Shown here: piece by piece, positions 8,758 through 16,992 of the stretch | How the letters are laid out: each line of letters opens with the position of its first letter | Position numbering within the stretch: position 1 is the first letter of the stretch | The notes under the pieces: generated by a model | The model's database searches: none | Told to the model about the DNA's origin: nothing | The model's input: only the letters and a program-made list of their open reading frames with translations | Program-made: the position numbers and the translations under genes | Source: Gardnerella vaginalis | GTDB lineage: Bacteria; Actinomycetota; Actinomycetes; Actinomycetales; Bifidobacteriaceae | Reading direction: 5' to 3' | Assembly: GCF_001546455.1 (NCBI RefSeq) | Contig: NZ_KQ956819.1 | Span: 62,001 to 126,000, forward strand | DNA: 64,000 nucleotides

Positions 8758-8904
8758 TTAACAACAACCATTGATGAGAAGCGTTCTCATATAACAAAGC
8801 GCACGCGAACCCAACAAACAGCGCAAAAAACGATAGTGCGAGGAGTAGCGGTAGTAGGCAACGGCTAGGTTGTTGTCGTTCTGGACAAATTCAGTCTTTG
8901 CCAC
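8758..8904 (-). pseudogene. truncated serine recombinase (N-terminal stub)
   Basis: Reading from a GTG at 8904, immediately after the stop codon of the specificity-subunit gene and with that gene's GGAGG serving as ribosome binding site, the first 23 codons give VAKTEFVQNDNNLAVAYYRY followed by SSH. That is the start of large serine recombinases (catalytic-domain YYRYSSxxQ signature, with the first serine as nucleophile). After the SSH the homology stops abruptly and the frame ends at 8758 after 48 codons. The remainder, normally about 400-500 residues, is gone. It is likely a relic of the element that delivered the restriction-modification genes. Confidence 0.6.
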
Positions 8905-9981
8905 CTATACATTCACCTCCTCAGCTGAGCTTTGGCGGTCAATGAATGCCAGATACTGCTCGTACTTGCGCAGCATCATGTTCTTCGCATACTGCTCCAT
9001 GTACTCGTAATCAGGCTTGCCCCCATCAGTAACAGGGAGCATAAGCTTTTGCCTGTGCATTCGCTTTTCTTTGAACTTGTAGCCATAGCTATATTTCACA
9101 CGCTGCATGGCAAAAATTGACGTAAAGAAAAGCAAAACGAACTTATTGTCTTCCTGATTCTTCAGGTGGAGACGCTTTACATCATCCGTGAAAATGCACT
9201 CATACGGATGATAAAAGGCAATGCACGGAGCGCCGTTGTAATTAACGCCAAGAACGTTGCTATCCTTTGACGTATTATCATTGCCAACAAAGCCTGTGAC
9301 CCCGTTACCATTGTCTGTAGCGCCAATAAACGGACGGTTTCCTTCAACCTTATTGCGAGTCTCAAGTCGTTTTCCTGCATCAACAGTGAAAATGTCACCG
9401 AGAACAAACTCCCCCCATTCCTTCTCGCCAAGAGCCGGAATGTCCTTGTGTTCCAACTGTGAGAGCCGTCCAGCGATGAAATTCTTATACCTCATGAGCA
9501 TACCCCACTTCACTTCAGTGGAGTAAAGCGTCATGTAGGCATAATCAGGCTTGCCCTTGTTATCGACAGGGAGCATTACCCGCTCCCGCTTGATGCCATC
9601 TTTGTTTCCCATGTGACCGTATGAATACTTTGAGCAAGTCTGTTGCACTGCCCGTGCAATAAACTGCCCAAAATCGGACTGAATTGAATCGCTACGCAGC
9701 ATCAGAATTGATGACCCTGCACCTCCTCGTCCGAGAAAATCCATCGGCTGATAAAAAGTGCTTCCATCCACAGGGCTCACCGTCAGACAGTTGCCCGCAT
9801 CCAATACCTCATTCTCTTTCCCTTTGCAACATTTCATCACGCCGTTGTTGGCAGCGCCTGATGCTACAAATGGAACATCGCCGTAGGCATAATCATCCTT
9901 ATTTCTTACCTTGGGACGGCTCACTGAAAACAGGTCTCCAATGTAAAACTCGCCCCATTCCTTCTCACTCAATCTTTCCAT
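8905..9981 (-). CDS. type IIB restriction-modification specificity subunit (BcgI B-like)
   Basis: The DNA-recognition subunit of a BcgI-like enzyme. The 358 residues form two similar halves, each opening with EKEWGEF and GD(L/I)F(S/T)V (near residue 5 and near residue 190), i.e. two target-recognition domains as in HsdS proteins. Each half ends with a conserved KxKR(E/M)(R/H).xxLMLPV segment followed by G-KPDY-YM. BcgI B is about 340 residues, so size fits. The ATG at 9981 is chosen because GGGAGG lies eight bases upstream; the in-frame GTG at 9990 lies within that site. The gene overlaps the RM gene by 17 bases, implying coupled translation. Its two domains would each read one half of a bipartite site; the site cannot be predicted. 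Confidence 0.88.
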   Translation of the reverse strand: MERLSEKEWGEFYIGDLFSVSRPKVRNKDDYAYGDVPFVASGAANNGVMKCCKGKENEVLDAGNCLTVSPVDGSTFYQPMDFLGRGGAGSSILMLRSDSIQSDFGQFIARAVQQTCSKYSYGHMGNKDGIKRERVMLPVDNKGKPDYAYMTLYSTEVKWGMLMRYKNFIAGRLSQLEHKDIPALGEKEWGEFVLGDIFTVDAGKRLETRNKVEGNRPFIGATDNGNGVTGFVGNDNTSKDSNVLGVNYNGAPCIAFYHPYECIFTDDVKRLHLKNQEDNKFVLLFFTSIFAMQRVKYSYGYKFKEKRMHRQKLMLPVTDGGKPDYEYMEQYAKNMMLRKYEQYLAFIDRQSSAEEVNV

Positions 9982-11893
9982 CGTCAGCACCTCCCTCGAA
10001 CAGATACTCGCGGTTCTGCATGACCATGGAGAACTCGAACGTCAGGTAATCGCCGATGGACTTCTCGAAGTCCGCATCGGACGGAATCTCGTCATTGAAG
10101 TAGTAAAAACTATGCAGCCACTCGTCACCTGCCTCTACCGTAGACTCGACGCAGAACTTGGACGGTGCCTCTACACGCCCAAACCACACGTCCAATAGAT
10201 GCTGTCGCTTGTCTTTGGCGGAATCACCCTCGACCAGTCCGACGTGTGCTCTCACCTCGTAACCGTCGTCCCTGAAATCAATGAATTTGCATACCTTGTC
10301 CTTCGGATGCGGCTCATGCGCCGTGAACACAGCGATGACCGGGTTCGTGCCCACGCCGTAGAACGTGTCCGTGTTGCAGGTGATGACGCCTTCAAGCGTA
10401 TGGTGCTTCATGATGGCGTCTTTGAACGCCTGCTCTACCTTTGACTTACCAGTCATGGACGACTGAGGAACGATGACCGCAGCCCGCGCATCGAACGTCA
10501 GAGAATCCAGCATGTGCTCTATAAACGACAGCTCGTACTGGCTCGGGTCAGCCTTGGTGCCCTGTGAGTACGGAGGATTCATCAGACCAACCGTAGCCCC
10601 CTTCGTCAGCACCTGTGCCGGGTTCTTGACCAGAAAGTCACTGCATTCGAGATTGCTGTTGCCATCACGGCGCAGAATCATGTTCGCAGCAGCAACGGCA
10701 AACATGTTGCTCTGAAGCTCGAAGCCGTGCAGCTGCTTCTTCTTGATGTTCTTTCTCTGCTGGTCATTGTCCGCCATGGAAAGCATCTTGTGCATGGCAG
10801 AAATCAAAAACCCTGCCGTGCCGCACGTAGGGTCAAGCACCACGTCGTCAGGCTGTATATCCACCAAATCACACATAAGGTCAGTGATGTGACGAGGTGT
10901 CAGGATAATGCCCAGCGTCTGCCCGTCTCCGCCAGAATAGCTCATGAACTCGCCATAGAAGCGCCCGATGAAATCCTCGGAGGTCTTCTTATACTTGATG
11001 TTCTTGAACACGTGCTCATATAGGAACTCCGTGTAAAACTTGAGCGGCGTCTTGCCCAGTGTGTCGTTTACCTCATTCAATCTAAAGCTGGTCTGCAAAA
11101 TAGCAAACTCAGCCATAAGCTTATCTTTCTTCGCATCTGGCCCCACATTGGAGCGAGTTAGGCGCGTCTTGATGGCATTCATCAGCTTATCGCCATCGCG
11201 GTTACCCGCAATCTGGTCTCCTGTCAGCGAATCGATGCTGAAACCACCAAATTCAATTTCATCAAGCGCGAGTAGAATACCAGCAACAACCAATGGCTTG
11301 TCTTGGTCTTTCAGAGTTCCGTAACTACGCAGATATTCGTGAAGCTCAGCAGCGTCCTTGAGAATCTGTTCCGTTGTCTTTTCAACATCGGTAGCCTCTT
11401 CCAGAACATACCTCGTGTAGTACTCGTTGATGTTACTCTGAGAGAACCAGACGAACGATTCAATATCAGGTAACAGCTTGTAGCTCTCACGATCATCGAC
11501 CCAAAGCGGCGTAATCTTGTGATGCTTCTCATCACCGGACACACCAACAGCAAACACCTTCTTGAAAGAGCAATTCTGGGCGATATGCTTCCCATAAAAG
11601 TAAGCACCGTTGACCGCATAATCGGTCACTGACTTAACTTCCGTATCGATTACGCCCTTATCAGTTAGATTGACATGTTTATCAATCGTCGCCTTATCCT
11701 CGATAACAAGAACAAAATCGCCGATAACGGCGACATACTCGGGATATCCTGCCTTGCCTGTTCCTCGCTTCGACGCAGTCTTTAGCGCGTCGTCAATCTC
11801 CTTCGTATTGCTGCCCTGAGCGTCGAACTTGATACCGCACTCATCAAGCTGCTTTGCAACCCAAAGGTCGGTCTTTACTTCCTTCTTTGCCAT
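9965..11893 (-). CDS. type IIB restriction-modification RM subunit (BcgI A-like)
   Basis: A fused nuclease and N6-adenine methyltransferase, 642 residues against about 637 for BcgI A. The N-terminal nuclease domain shows a PD-(D/E)xK-like core: PE at 51-52 and EDK at 65-67 in a VLVIEDKA strand. A helical linker follows. The methyltransferase has motif I DPTCGTAGF (354-362) and motif IV NPPY (439-442). It binds S-adenosylmethionine and, with the B subunit, would cut on both sides of its site. The ATG at 11893 overlaps the TAA of the upstream RHH gene. Base composition is richer in GC than its neighbours (32 of 60 at 10021-10080 by hand count, against 23 of 60 at 14041-14100), which suggests transfer. 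Confidence 0.92.
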   Translation of the reverse strand: MAKKEVKTDLWVAKQLDECGIKFDAQGSNTKEIDDALKTASKRGTGKAGYPEYVAVIGDFVLVIEDKATIDKHVNLTDKGVIDTEVKSVTDYAVNGAYFYGKHIAQNCSFKKVFAVGVSGDEKHHKITPLWVDDRESYKLLPDIESFVWFSQSNINEYYTRYVLEEATDVEKTTEQILKDAAELHEYLRSYGTLKDQDKPLVVAGILLALDEIEFGGFSIDSLTGDQIAGNRDGDKLMNAIKTRLTRSNVGPDAKKDKLMAEFAILQTSFRLNEVNDTLGKTPLKFYTEFLYEHVFKNIKYKKTSEDFIGRFYGEFMSYSGGDGQTLGIILTPRHITDLMCDLVDIQPDDVVLDPTCGTAGFLISAMHKMLSMADNDQQRKNIKKKQLHGFELQSNMFAVAAANMILRRDGNSNLECSDFLVKNPAQVLTKGATVGLMNPPYSQGTKADPSQYELSFIEHMLDSLTFDARAAVIVPQSSMTGKSKVEQAFKDAIMKHHTLEGVITCNTDTFYGVGTNPVIAVFTAHEPHPKDKVCKFIDFRDDGYEVRAHVGLVEGDSAKDKRQHLLDVWFGRVEAPSKFCVESTVEAGDEWLHSFYYFNDEIPSDADFEKSIGDYLTFEFSMVMQNREYLFEGGADDGKIE

Positions 11894-12069
11894 TATTCCT
11901 CAGCCTCCTCTGCATTTTTCTCAATCAACTCACACAGCATCGCTGAGATAGATTTCTCCCTCTTGGCTGCAATGATTTTCAATCTCTTCTTATCCTCTGC
12001 CGTCACGGAGAGCGTCAACTTCGTTCGCCTGACATCTCCTGAGAGCTTCTTTTCGTCTTTTTTGTTCAT
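11893..12069 (-). CDS. small ribbon-helix-helix regulator of the restriction-modification operon
   Basis: A 58-residue protein starting MNKKDEKKLSGDVRRTKLTL. The pattern of a short basic strand (RRTKLTLSVTAEDKKRLKII) followed by two helices (AAKREKSISAMLCELIEKN) fits the Arc/MetJ or CopG ribbon-helix-helix fold, a dimeric DNA binder. Its TAA overlaps the ATG of the RM subunit by one base (TAATG), so it is the first gene of a three-gene operon. Inference: it represses its own promoter, which carries TACGT-type repeats, and so delays restriction after transfer. Alternatively it might be only a copy-number or partner protein unrelated to restriction. Confidence 0.7.
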   Translation of the reverse strand: MNKKDEKKLSGDVRRTKLTLSVTAEDKKRLKIIAAKREKSISAMLCELIEKNAEEAEE

Positions 12070-12083
12070 ATCAAGCTCTTCTG

Positions 12084-12110
12084 TAACACGTATTCACGTA
12101 ATTACGTATT
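12084..12110. promoter_or_regulatory. ACGT-rich palindromic repeats, candidate operator of the RHH gene
   Basis: Just upstream of the RHH start are a perfect 12-bp palindrome ACGTAATTACGT (12096-12107) and a further ACGT-like repeat (ACACGTAT, about 12087-12093), 15-40 bases before the ATG. Short tandem palindromes are the usual binding target for ribbon-helix-helix dimers. The link is inferred from position. Confidence 0.4.
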
Positions 12111-12119
12111 ATTGTACAA

Positions 12120-12430
12120 CATTTTACCAGATAAATCGACCTTTTCGTATCAAGCAAGACCGTCTGAAGACTGTCGAGATTGCACGAGACAAAGGAGGAT
12201 TCACATGGATTCCAACGATTACATCGAAACTTCCGAAGACCTATCAAATCAGGCAGGATGGTGATTCTCGCCAATGAGATTGCAAACCGTCCAGTAGAGT
12301 ACACCAATGAAGCAGTCTTCCACAACAAGGAAATAGACCTGTACGCCTGGATTCATGACACAGCTGGCACAGCATTTTTCTAAATCCCTATAAGAAAAAA
12401 TCGCATAGCGCAGGTAAGAGGGGTAATCGG
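12120..12430 (+). other. gene-poor stretch with a possible gene fragment
   Basis: No confident gene. A frame from about 12258 reads MVILANEIANRPVEYTNEAV and on to a stop at 12383 (41 residues, ending HDTAGTAFF), and upstream an AGGAGG precedes an ATG at 12205 that opens only 19 codons in another frame. Together these could be a frameshifted remnant of one accessory gene beside the island. I do not recognise the family. Confidence 0.25.
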
Positions 12431-12744
12431 GGTTATAGGCCAAAAAGTGTGTAAAAAATCATGTCTCACGCATTGCAATACAAGCGTTTTGCGGTAATCG
12501 AATCTGCTTTCTGCACATTCGCCACCCGGACAAAAAGTGTGTAAAAAATAAGCTCATAACCCTTATAGCAGTAAGGCTCGTAGTATATCGAATGTGGGTA
12601 TTCTTATGCGCAGTTAGCGTTCTGCGCGAGTGTCTCATGACCGTTGCTTTCTCAGCTCGTTGACTGAATTAGTAACGGTGTTTGGATTGTGATTATGCCA
12701 CAGAATATTCATCAGCTTAGTCTTACACACTTTTTGGCCTACAA
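12431..12744. mobile_element. degenerate insertion-sequence remnant with inverted ends
   Basis: Near-identical inverted ends, GTTATAGGCCAAAAAGTGTG (from 12431) and its counterpart on the other strand from 12744 (GTTGTAGGCCAAAAAGTGTG), 22 of 23 matching including the next TAA, enclose 314 bases with no transposase. A third end-like copy lies inside at about 12530-12605. The ends resemble those of IS256-type elements (TGTGTAAAA near the tip). It may be an internally deleted element or a small non-autonomous one. Confidence 0.5.
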
Positions 12745-12778
12745 CACTAACCCGATATATCAAGGGTTTTCGGCATGA

Positions 12779-12808
12779 AAAAGGCTTCTAGCGATTTGCT
12801 AGAAGCCT
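12779..12808 (-). terminator. terminator after tRNA-Ala
   Basis: Ten-base perfect stem GGCTTCTAGC / GCTAGAAGCC with a five-base loop. Read on the minus strand it is followed by TTTTTC, the layout of an intrinsic terminator for the tRNA genes. Confidence 0.85.
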
Positions 12809-12813
12809 GTTTG

Positions 12814-12886
12814 TGGAGCTAAGGAGACTCGAACTCCTGACCCTCTGCTTGCAAAGCAGATGCGCTACCAGCTGCGCCATAGCCCC
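12814..12886 (-). tRNA. tRNA-Ala (anticodon TGC)
   Basis: Cloverleaf on the minus strand: acceptor GGGGCTA/TAGCTCC, anticodon stem TCTGC/GCAGA with loop TTTGCAA giving anticodon TGC, T-arm with TTCGAGT. The CCA end is not encoded. It follows tRNA-Ile by 28 bases, probably one transcript. Confidence 0.95.
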
Positions 12887-12914
12887 ATTCGAAAGAATGA
12901 TGTTCATTCTATCG

Positions 12915-12988
12915 TGGGCCCGGGAGGACTTGAACCTCCGACCTCATCCTTATCAGGGATGCGCTCTAACCACCTGAGCTACGGGCCC
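12915..12988 (-). tRNA. tRNA-Ile (anticodon GAT)
   Basis: Cloverleaf on the minus strand: acceptor GGGCCCG/CGGGCCC, anticodon stem CATCC/GGATG with loop CTGATAA giving anticodon GAT, T-arm GGAGG-TTCAAGT-CCTCC. CCA not encoded. Confidence 0.95.
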
Positions 12989-13098
12989 AACTTGTATGTT
13001 GAAAACATACAAGTAGTTAGATTAGCACAGACGCAGAAAATGTCAAATAGCAAATCTAAGCGTGTCGCAAAATTATTCTACAAAATTACTCTACAAAA

Positions 13099-13578
13099 TT
13101 ACTCTAAATGGCTTCGCATAAACCACTGGAACTTTTCAAGCTGCTGAACATGATCTTGAATAATGTTTGAGCTAACAATATCAAGATTATCAAGCTGTGC
13201 AATAGCATTTCTATCGTCTGCAATCATATCGTTGTAATACTCAATCAAGGCCTGCAAATACTCTTTAGTAGACTTTCTACCACTAAGAGCAAAACGCTTC
13301 CATGTGCGAGATGCAACAACATCGTCTGCGCGACCCAATGGCGAGCCTCCAAGCGTTGCAATTCGCTCAGCTGTTTCATCGGCTTGAGCTAAAACTTCTG
13401 CAACCTGCGGGTCAAGCATTTCGTGAACTGCAATAAAATCTGGGCCAGTAACATTCCAGTGCGCATGCTTTAAGACTAAAGCAGCTTCTTGCTCATGGCT
13501 TAAACGATTCTGTAAAATCGCAATAGCTTTCTCGCTTGCTTCTTCATCTAGACCTGGCACAATATGCATCAAAGTCAT
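13099..13578 (-). CDS. dps: Dps-family ferritin-like DNA-protection protein
   Basis: A 159-residue four-helix ferritin-like protein that stores iron and uses peroxide as oxidant, forming dodecamers that may bind DNA. The ferroxidase residues sit in KHAHWNVTG (histidine-tryptophan motif near residue 40) and in HEMLDPQVAEVLAQADETAERI, where the aspartate and glutamate lie. The start is set at the ATG at 13578 because GGAGG lies five bases upstream; the in-frame ATG at 13590 is too close to that site. It begins 17 bases after the end of the CBS/CorC gene, so the two may be cotranscribed. Confidence 0.92.
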   Translation of the reverse strand: MTLMHIVPGLDEEASEKAIAILQNRLSHEQEAALVLKHAHWNVTGPDFIAVHEMLDPQVAEVLAQADETAERIATLGGSPLGRADDVVASRTWKRFALSGRKSTKEYLQALIEYYNDMIADDRNAIAQLDNLDIVSSNIIQDHVQQLEKFQWFMRSHLE

Positions 13579-13594
13579 AATATCCTCCATTTGT

Positions 13595-14914
13595 TCAATT
13601 TTTATTCAAATCTTCGCTCTGCTCTGTTTTTCTAACTTCAATCGTAGCAATTCTGCGGCCATCTACCTCTGTAACGGTCATATCGTAGCCATCCGCATCG
13701 TGCAAAACAGCGCCAACTTTGCCCATTGAACCCGTGCGGGCAAGAAAATACCCTGCAACGGTTTCGTAAGGTCCATCTTCCAGCTCAATTCCAGTAACGT
13801 CTGCAAAGTCTTCAATCGTCATTCCACCGTCAACAGTGGCCACTCCGTTTACAAACGCCGTAGACTTGCTATCTCGGCTTAAATCAGACTCATCTGGCAA
13901 ATCGTACTCGTCTCGAATATCTCCAACCAATTCCTCGGTCATGTCTTCAAGCGTTACAATGCCATCTGTGCCGCCATACTCGTCAATAACAACAGCAAGA
14001 TGTATTCCGCGTTTTCTAAGCAGCTCTAAGCTTGGAAGCAGTTTAGAAGTTCCAGGAAGACTTATTCCTTCTCGAGTAACATCCGCAACAATTTTTGCAT
14101 CTGGATCTTTAACGTCTAGCAAATCGCGAACATGCACAAATCCAATAACGTCGTCAAAATCCTTGCCCGTTACTGGGTATCTAGAATAAGGAAGATCGCG
14201 AATCTTTGCAGCAGCATCTTCTAAGCTTAATGAGCCATCTAAAAACTCAACGTCTGCACGAGGGCGCATAACTTCGGCAACAATCGTTTCGGAAGCGTCG
14301 AAAACATCGTCTAAAATCGTTCGCTCATCTTGGCTAAGTTTTTTATTTGAGTTAACCAAAACGCGCAACTCCTCGTCGGAAACTTCGCTTTCTTTTTCGT
14401 TTGGATCAAACCCAAGAAGACGCACAAAACCGTTGGTATTCTTAGCAATTAGCCATATTAGAGGCTTGCATATTTTAGAAAACACATCTACTGCAGGAAC
14501 AACCGCTCTTGCGATTTGCTCCGATCTTTGCATTGCAATTCGTTTTGGAACAAGCTCAGAAATTACGATTGAAAAATACGATATTATAAGCGTTAAAACA
14601 ATAGTGGTAAGCGGGCCTGCTACGTGATTTGGAACTCCCCAAGATTTTACTAATGGCACAACATGAGGCGCTATTGCGGATTCACCAAAAGATGCCGAAA
14701 GAAAACCCGAAAGCGTAACTCCGATTTGAAGAGTGGAAAGAAAAGTGTTTGGATCGCGGGCGATTTTTGCTACGCGCGCTCCTCGCGCATCCTGCGCTTC
14801 CATTCTATCTAGCTGCGATGTTCGCAAATTAACCAGCGCAAGTTCGGTGGCGGCAAACACGGAGCCAAACAGAAGGAACACAACAATGAGTGCAATGTTA
14901 AAACCCAACGACAT
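13595..14914 (-). CDS. CNNM/CBS/CorC-type membrane protein (hemolysin C family)
   Basis: An integral membrane protein of the family called TlyC/CorC/MpfA, linked to magnesium or cobalt transport; the hemolysin name is historical. From about residue 5 there is a DUF21/CNNM domain with four membrane segments, then two CBS domains (EVMRPRADVEFLDGSLS... and GISLPGTSKLLPSLELL...) that may bind nucleotides, and a C-terminal CorC_HlyC domain (STAFVNGVATVDGGMTIEDF). The ATG at 14914 (MSLGFNIAL) starts directly at the first membrane helix; an upstream ATG at 14956 adds 14 residues without family similarity. Confidence 0.9.
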   Translation of the reverse strand: MSLGFNIALIVVFLLFGSVFAATELALVNLRTSQLDRMEAQDARGARVAKIARDPNTFLSTLQIGVTLSGFLSASFGESAIAPHVVPLVKSWGVPNHVAGPLTTIVLTLIISYFSIVISELVPKRIAMQRSEQIARAVVPAVDVFSKICKPLIWLIAKNTNGFVRLLGFDPNEKESEVSDEELRVLVNSNKKLSQDERTILDDVFDASETIVAEVMRPRADVEFLDGSLSLEDAAAKIRDLPYSRYPVTGKDFDDVIGFVHVRDLLDVKDPDAKIVADVTREGISLPGTSKLLPSLELLRKRGIHLAVVIDEYGGTDGIVTLEDMTEELVGDIRDEYDLPDESDLSRDSKSTAFVNGVATVDGGMTIEDFADVTGIELEDGPYETVAGYFLARTGSMGKVGAVLHDADGYDMTVTEVDGRRIATIEVRKTEQSEDLNKN

Positions 14915-15013
14915 ACTTGCTATCTTAGTTGAATTTAGCGCATATAAAAAGTGCATGTAAAAGCAATGTTGCTAATATGCAGATAATATGCGCAAATAAA
15001 GCAATACAAGCAA

Positions 15014-15853
15014 TCAACTTCGATAAAAATACCCAGATGGCGCTTTATGCAAAATCTTGGCTGACTGAACCTTAAGAACAATTCCATCGCTTAAATAGCC
15101 CTTTAGCCCAACTTTTCCAAGAGCTATTTTGGCTTTAACAACAACCCACTGATGCTGCGAAAACTGCAGATTATTAGGCATTTGTGCAACAAAGCCAAAC
15201 GGACTCATGTCTAAAATGCAGCAAGACATAAACTGCCTAGATACGCGAACCTGATTTTTAGAAAGCGTAGATTCTTTGCTTATAAACCCTTTTACAACAA
15301 TCGTATAATCTTTGTATTTATCAAAGTTGTGGTCAATTTCGTTGTACCAATTGCCAAAATCATCGTCTGAAACAACTATTTTTTTATTCGCCGCATCTAA
15401 TCCGCTTAAATTTTTTTTATTATTTTTATGATTAGACGCGATTGGTATTGCGCGACCAGATGCATATTCGTCAAAACCTGCGGATTTTAAAGAACCGCCG
15501 CCTAGTGATGACTGTGCCATTTGCAACGGAATTAAAATAATAAGCATTGGCACTGCGATTGAAACCAATATTTTTTTGGAATCTTTTGCACATACAGAAA
15601 AAACGCCAAAAAGCGAGCAAATTCCCAGAGCAAAAAGCAAAATCGCAGCAAAAATAAGGTACGCAAACGCGCGAGGCGTAGTCAAAATTGCGTAAGATCC
15701 GCTTAAAGCGCTGTGCATTAAAGCGGCAGCAAGGCAAAAAATAAAAAATGTTTGCAAAACGCTTGCAAATGTTATTTTTTTAAACAATTTTGCGGAATTT
15801 GCGGAATTTGTAGAATTTGTATCAATCACGGCATTACTCACAGCATTACTCAC
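15014..15853 (-). CDS. YcgQ/TIGR03943-type membrane protein, partner of the permease
   Basis: A DUF1980/TIGR03943-like protein of about 280 residues that pairs with YcgR-type permeases; the transported substrate is not known. It has two to three N-terminal membrane helices and a soluble C-terminal domain (SDDDFGNWYNEIDHN...VVVKGFISKES...QFMSCCILDMSPFGF...) with a cysteine pair, typical of the family. The start is set at the GTG at 15853, which overlaps the permease TGA by four bases (GTGA) and has GGGGAG seven bases upstream; the ATG at 15901 lies inside the permease gene. The first codons are a 12-base tandem repeat giving SNAV units. Confidence 0.8.
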   Translation of the reverse strand: MSNAVSNAVIDTNSTNSANSAKLFKKITFASVLQTFFIFCLAAALMHSALSGSYAILTTPRAFAYLIFAAILLFALGICSLFGVFSVCAKDSKKILVSIAVPMLIILIPLQMAQSSLGGGSLKSAGFDEYASGRAIPIASNHKNNKKNLSGLDAANKKIVVSDDDFGNWYNEIDHNFDKYKDYTIVVKGFISKESTLSKNQVRVSRQFMSCCILDMSPFGFVAQMPNNLQFSQHQWVVVKAKIALGKVGLKGYLSDGIVLKVQSAKILHKAPSGYFYRS

Positions 15854-15866
15854 AGCATTACTCCCC
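15831..15866. repeat. 12-bp tandem repeat (three units) at the permease/YcgQ junction
   Basis: Unit GCATTACTCACA repeated with one change in the third copy. It covers the end of the permease and the start of the partner gene, so copy number changes would move candidate GTG start codons without shifting frame. Confidence 0.8.
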
Positions 15867-16992
15867 ACGCAAAATGAACAACAAGCGCCGCAAGCAAACA
15901 AAACACAACAATCGTTGCAATTAAGCGCAAAACAAACTTAGTTTTGCAATCTTCAACAAGCATAAGCGTGTTTTTTATGTCTAGCATTGGCCCAAAAAGT
16001 AGAAAAACAATTACCGAACTCATTGGAAGAGAAGAAGCCAAAGAGCGAGCGATTACAGCGTCGGAACTGGAGCAAAGTGAACTTGCGTACGCTATTAGCA
16101 TCATTGCTGGAATCGCAACAAAAACAGTTGTTATGTTAACTTTTGACGCAGGATCTGCACCAAGCCAAACTCGAATAATCGAAGCTACTATTGTTCCAAA
16201 CAAAATTATTGGCATTAGTCGCATAAAATCTGAGTAAATGTGATGTGCGTAAGTTTTCAAACTATTTTTAATATCAGACTTAAAGCTGGAAGAATTTTTA
16301 TACGAAGAATTGCCACTTTGTAACTTATTACAACCGCCATAAGCTGCACAATCCACACAATCCGCGCGAACTTTTTCCAATACATTCTGCCTTAAAACCT
16401 GCGACTTTACAGGAAAAATCACAAAGCTAACGCCAACTAAAAGAGCCACTCCAACACCCAAAGCCACTCGAGTTACGGCAACTGCTGGAACGTCTGCAAA
16501 AGCATACCAAGTTGCCCAAATAGAAACAGGATTTACTACAGGCACAGCGCACAAAAACGTTACAGCACAAGGCAAAGGCAGCTTTCTAGCAACAAGACGA
16601 GAAAAAGTTGGAACAACAACGCAATCGCAAACAGGAACGCACACACCTGCAAGAATCGCAGCCAAAAAGCCGTTAGCAGTGGATTTTGGCGCATGTTTTT
16701 CAATAAAATCTTCCGTAACCCACGTTTCTACAGCAGCAGAAACAAGAACGCCAATTAGCGTAAAAGGAACAGCTTGCAAAAGTAAGCCGCAAACGCCCCT
16801 AATAATGGTATTTACAGGCAGCCATGGATTGCGCGCTTGCAACGCAGGGGCCATGGCAATAATAAGAGCTGCAAAAGGCACTCCTGCAATCAAAAAAAGA
16901 TAGTTTGCAGAATTTGCTTGTTTTGCTTTACTTGCTTTACTTGCTTTTTCTACTTGGCTCGTTGTTTTTGCTTCGGTTTCTGTTTTTAGCAT
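15850..16992 (-). CDS. YcgR/YraQ-type permease (DUF318)
   Basis: A polytopic inner-membrane permease of the UPF0718/DUF318 family, 380 residues, with about eight to ten membrane helices. Family marks include GVCVPVCDCVVVPTFSRLV and SSLCSSSDAVIARSL, the paired cysteine-rich re-entrant segments of two repeated halves. A cysteine-rich cytoplasmic loop near residue 210 (RADCVDCAAYGGCNKL) stands out. The N-terminus is lysine, alanine and serine rich (KASKASKAKQ). It starts seven bases inside the carbonic anhydrase gene and ends four bases inside its YcgQ partner gene, so the three form one operon. Substrate unknown; a metal or sulfur compound is possible. Confidence 0.85.
   Translation of the reverse strand: MLKTETEAKTTSQVEKASKASKAKQANSANYLFLIAGVPFAALIIAMAPALQARNPWLPVNTIIRGVCGLLLQAVPFTLIGVLVSAAVETWVTEDFIEKHAPKSTANGFLAAILAGVCVPVCDCVVVPTFSRLVARKLPLPCAVTFLCAVPVVNPVSIWATWYAFADVPAVAVTRVALGVGVALLVGVSFVIFPVKSQVLRQNVLEKVRADCVDCAAYGGCNKLQSGNSSYKNSSSFKSDIKNSLKTYAHHIYSDFMRLMPIILFGTIVASIIRVWLGADPASKVNITTVFVAIPAMMLIAYASSLCSSSDAVIARSLASSLPMSSVIVFLLFGPMLDIKNTLMLVEDCKTKFVLRLIATIVVFCLLAALVVHFAWGVML

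Noticed and set aside
1117-12744. Whole interval as a composite transposon
   Set aside because: Ends are in mixed orientation, no transposase is present, and the interval holds a tRNA and ordinary chromosomal genes.
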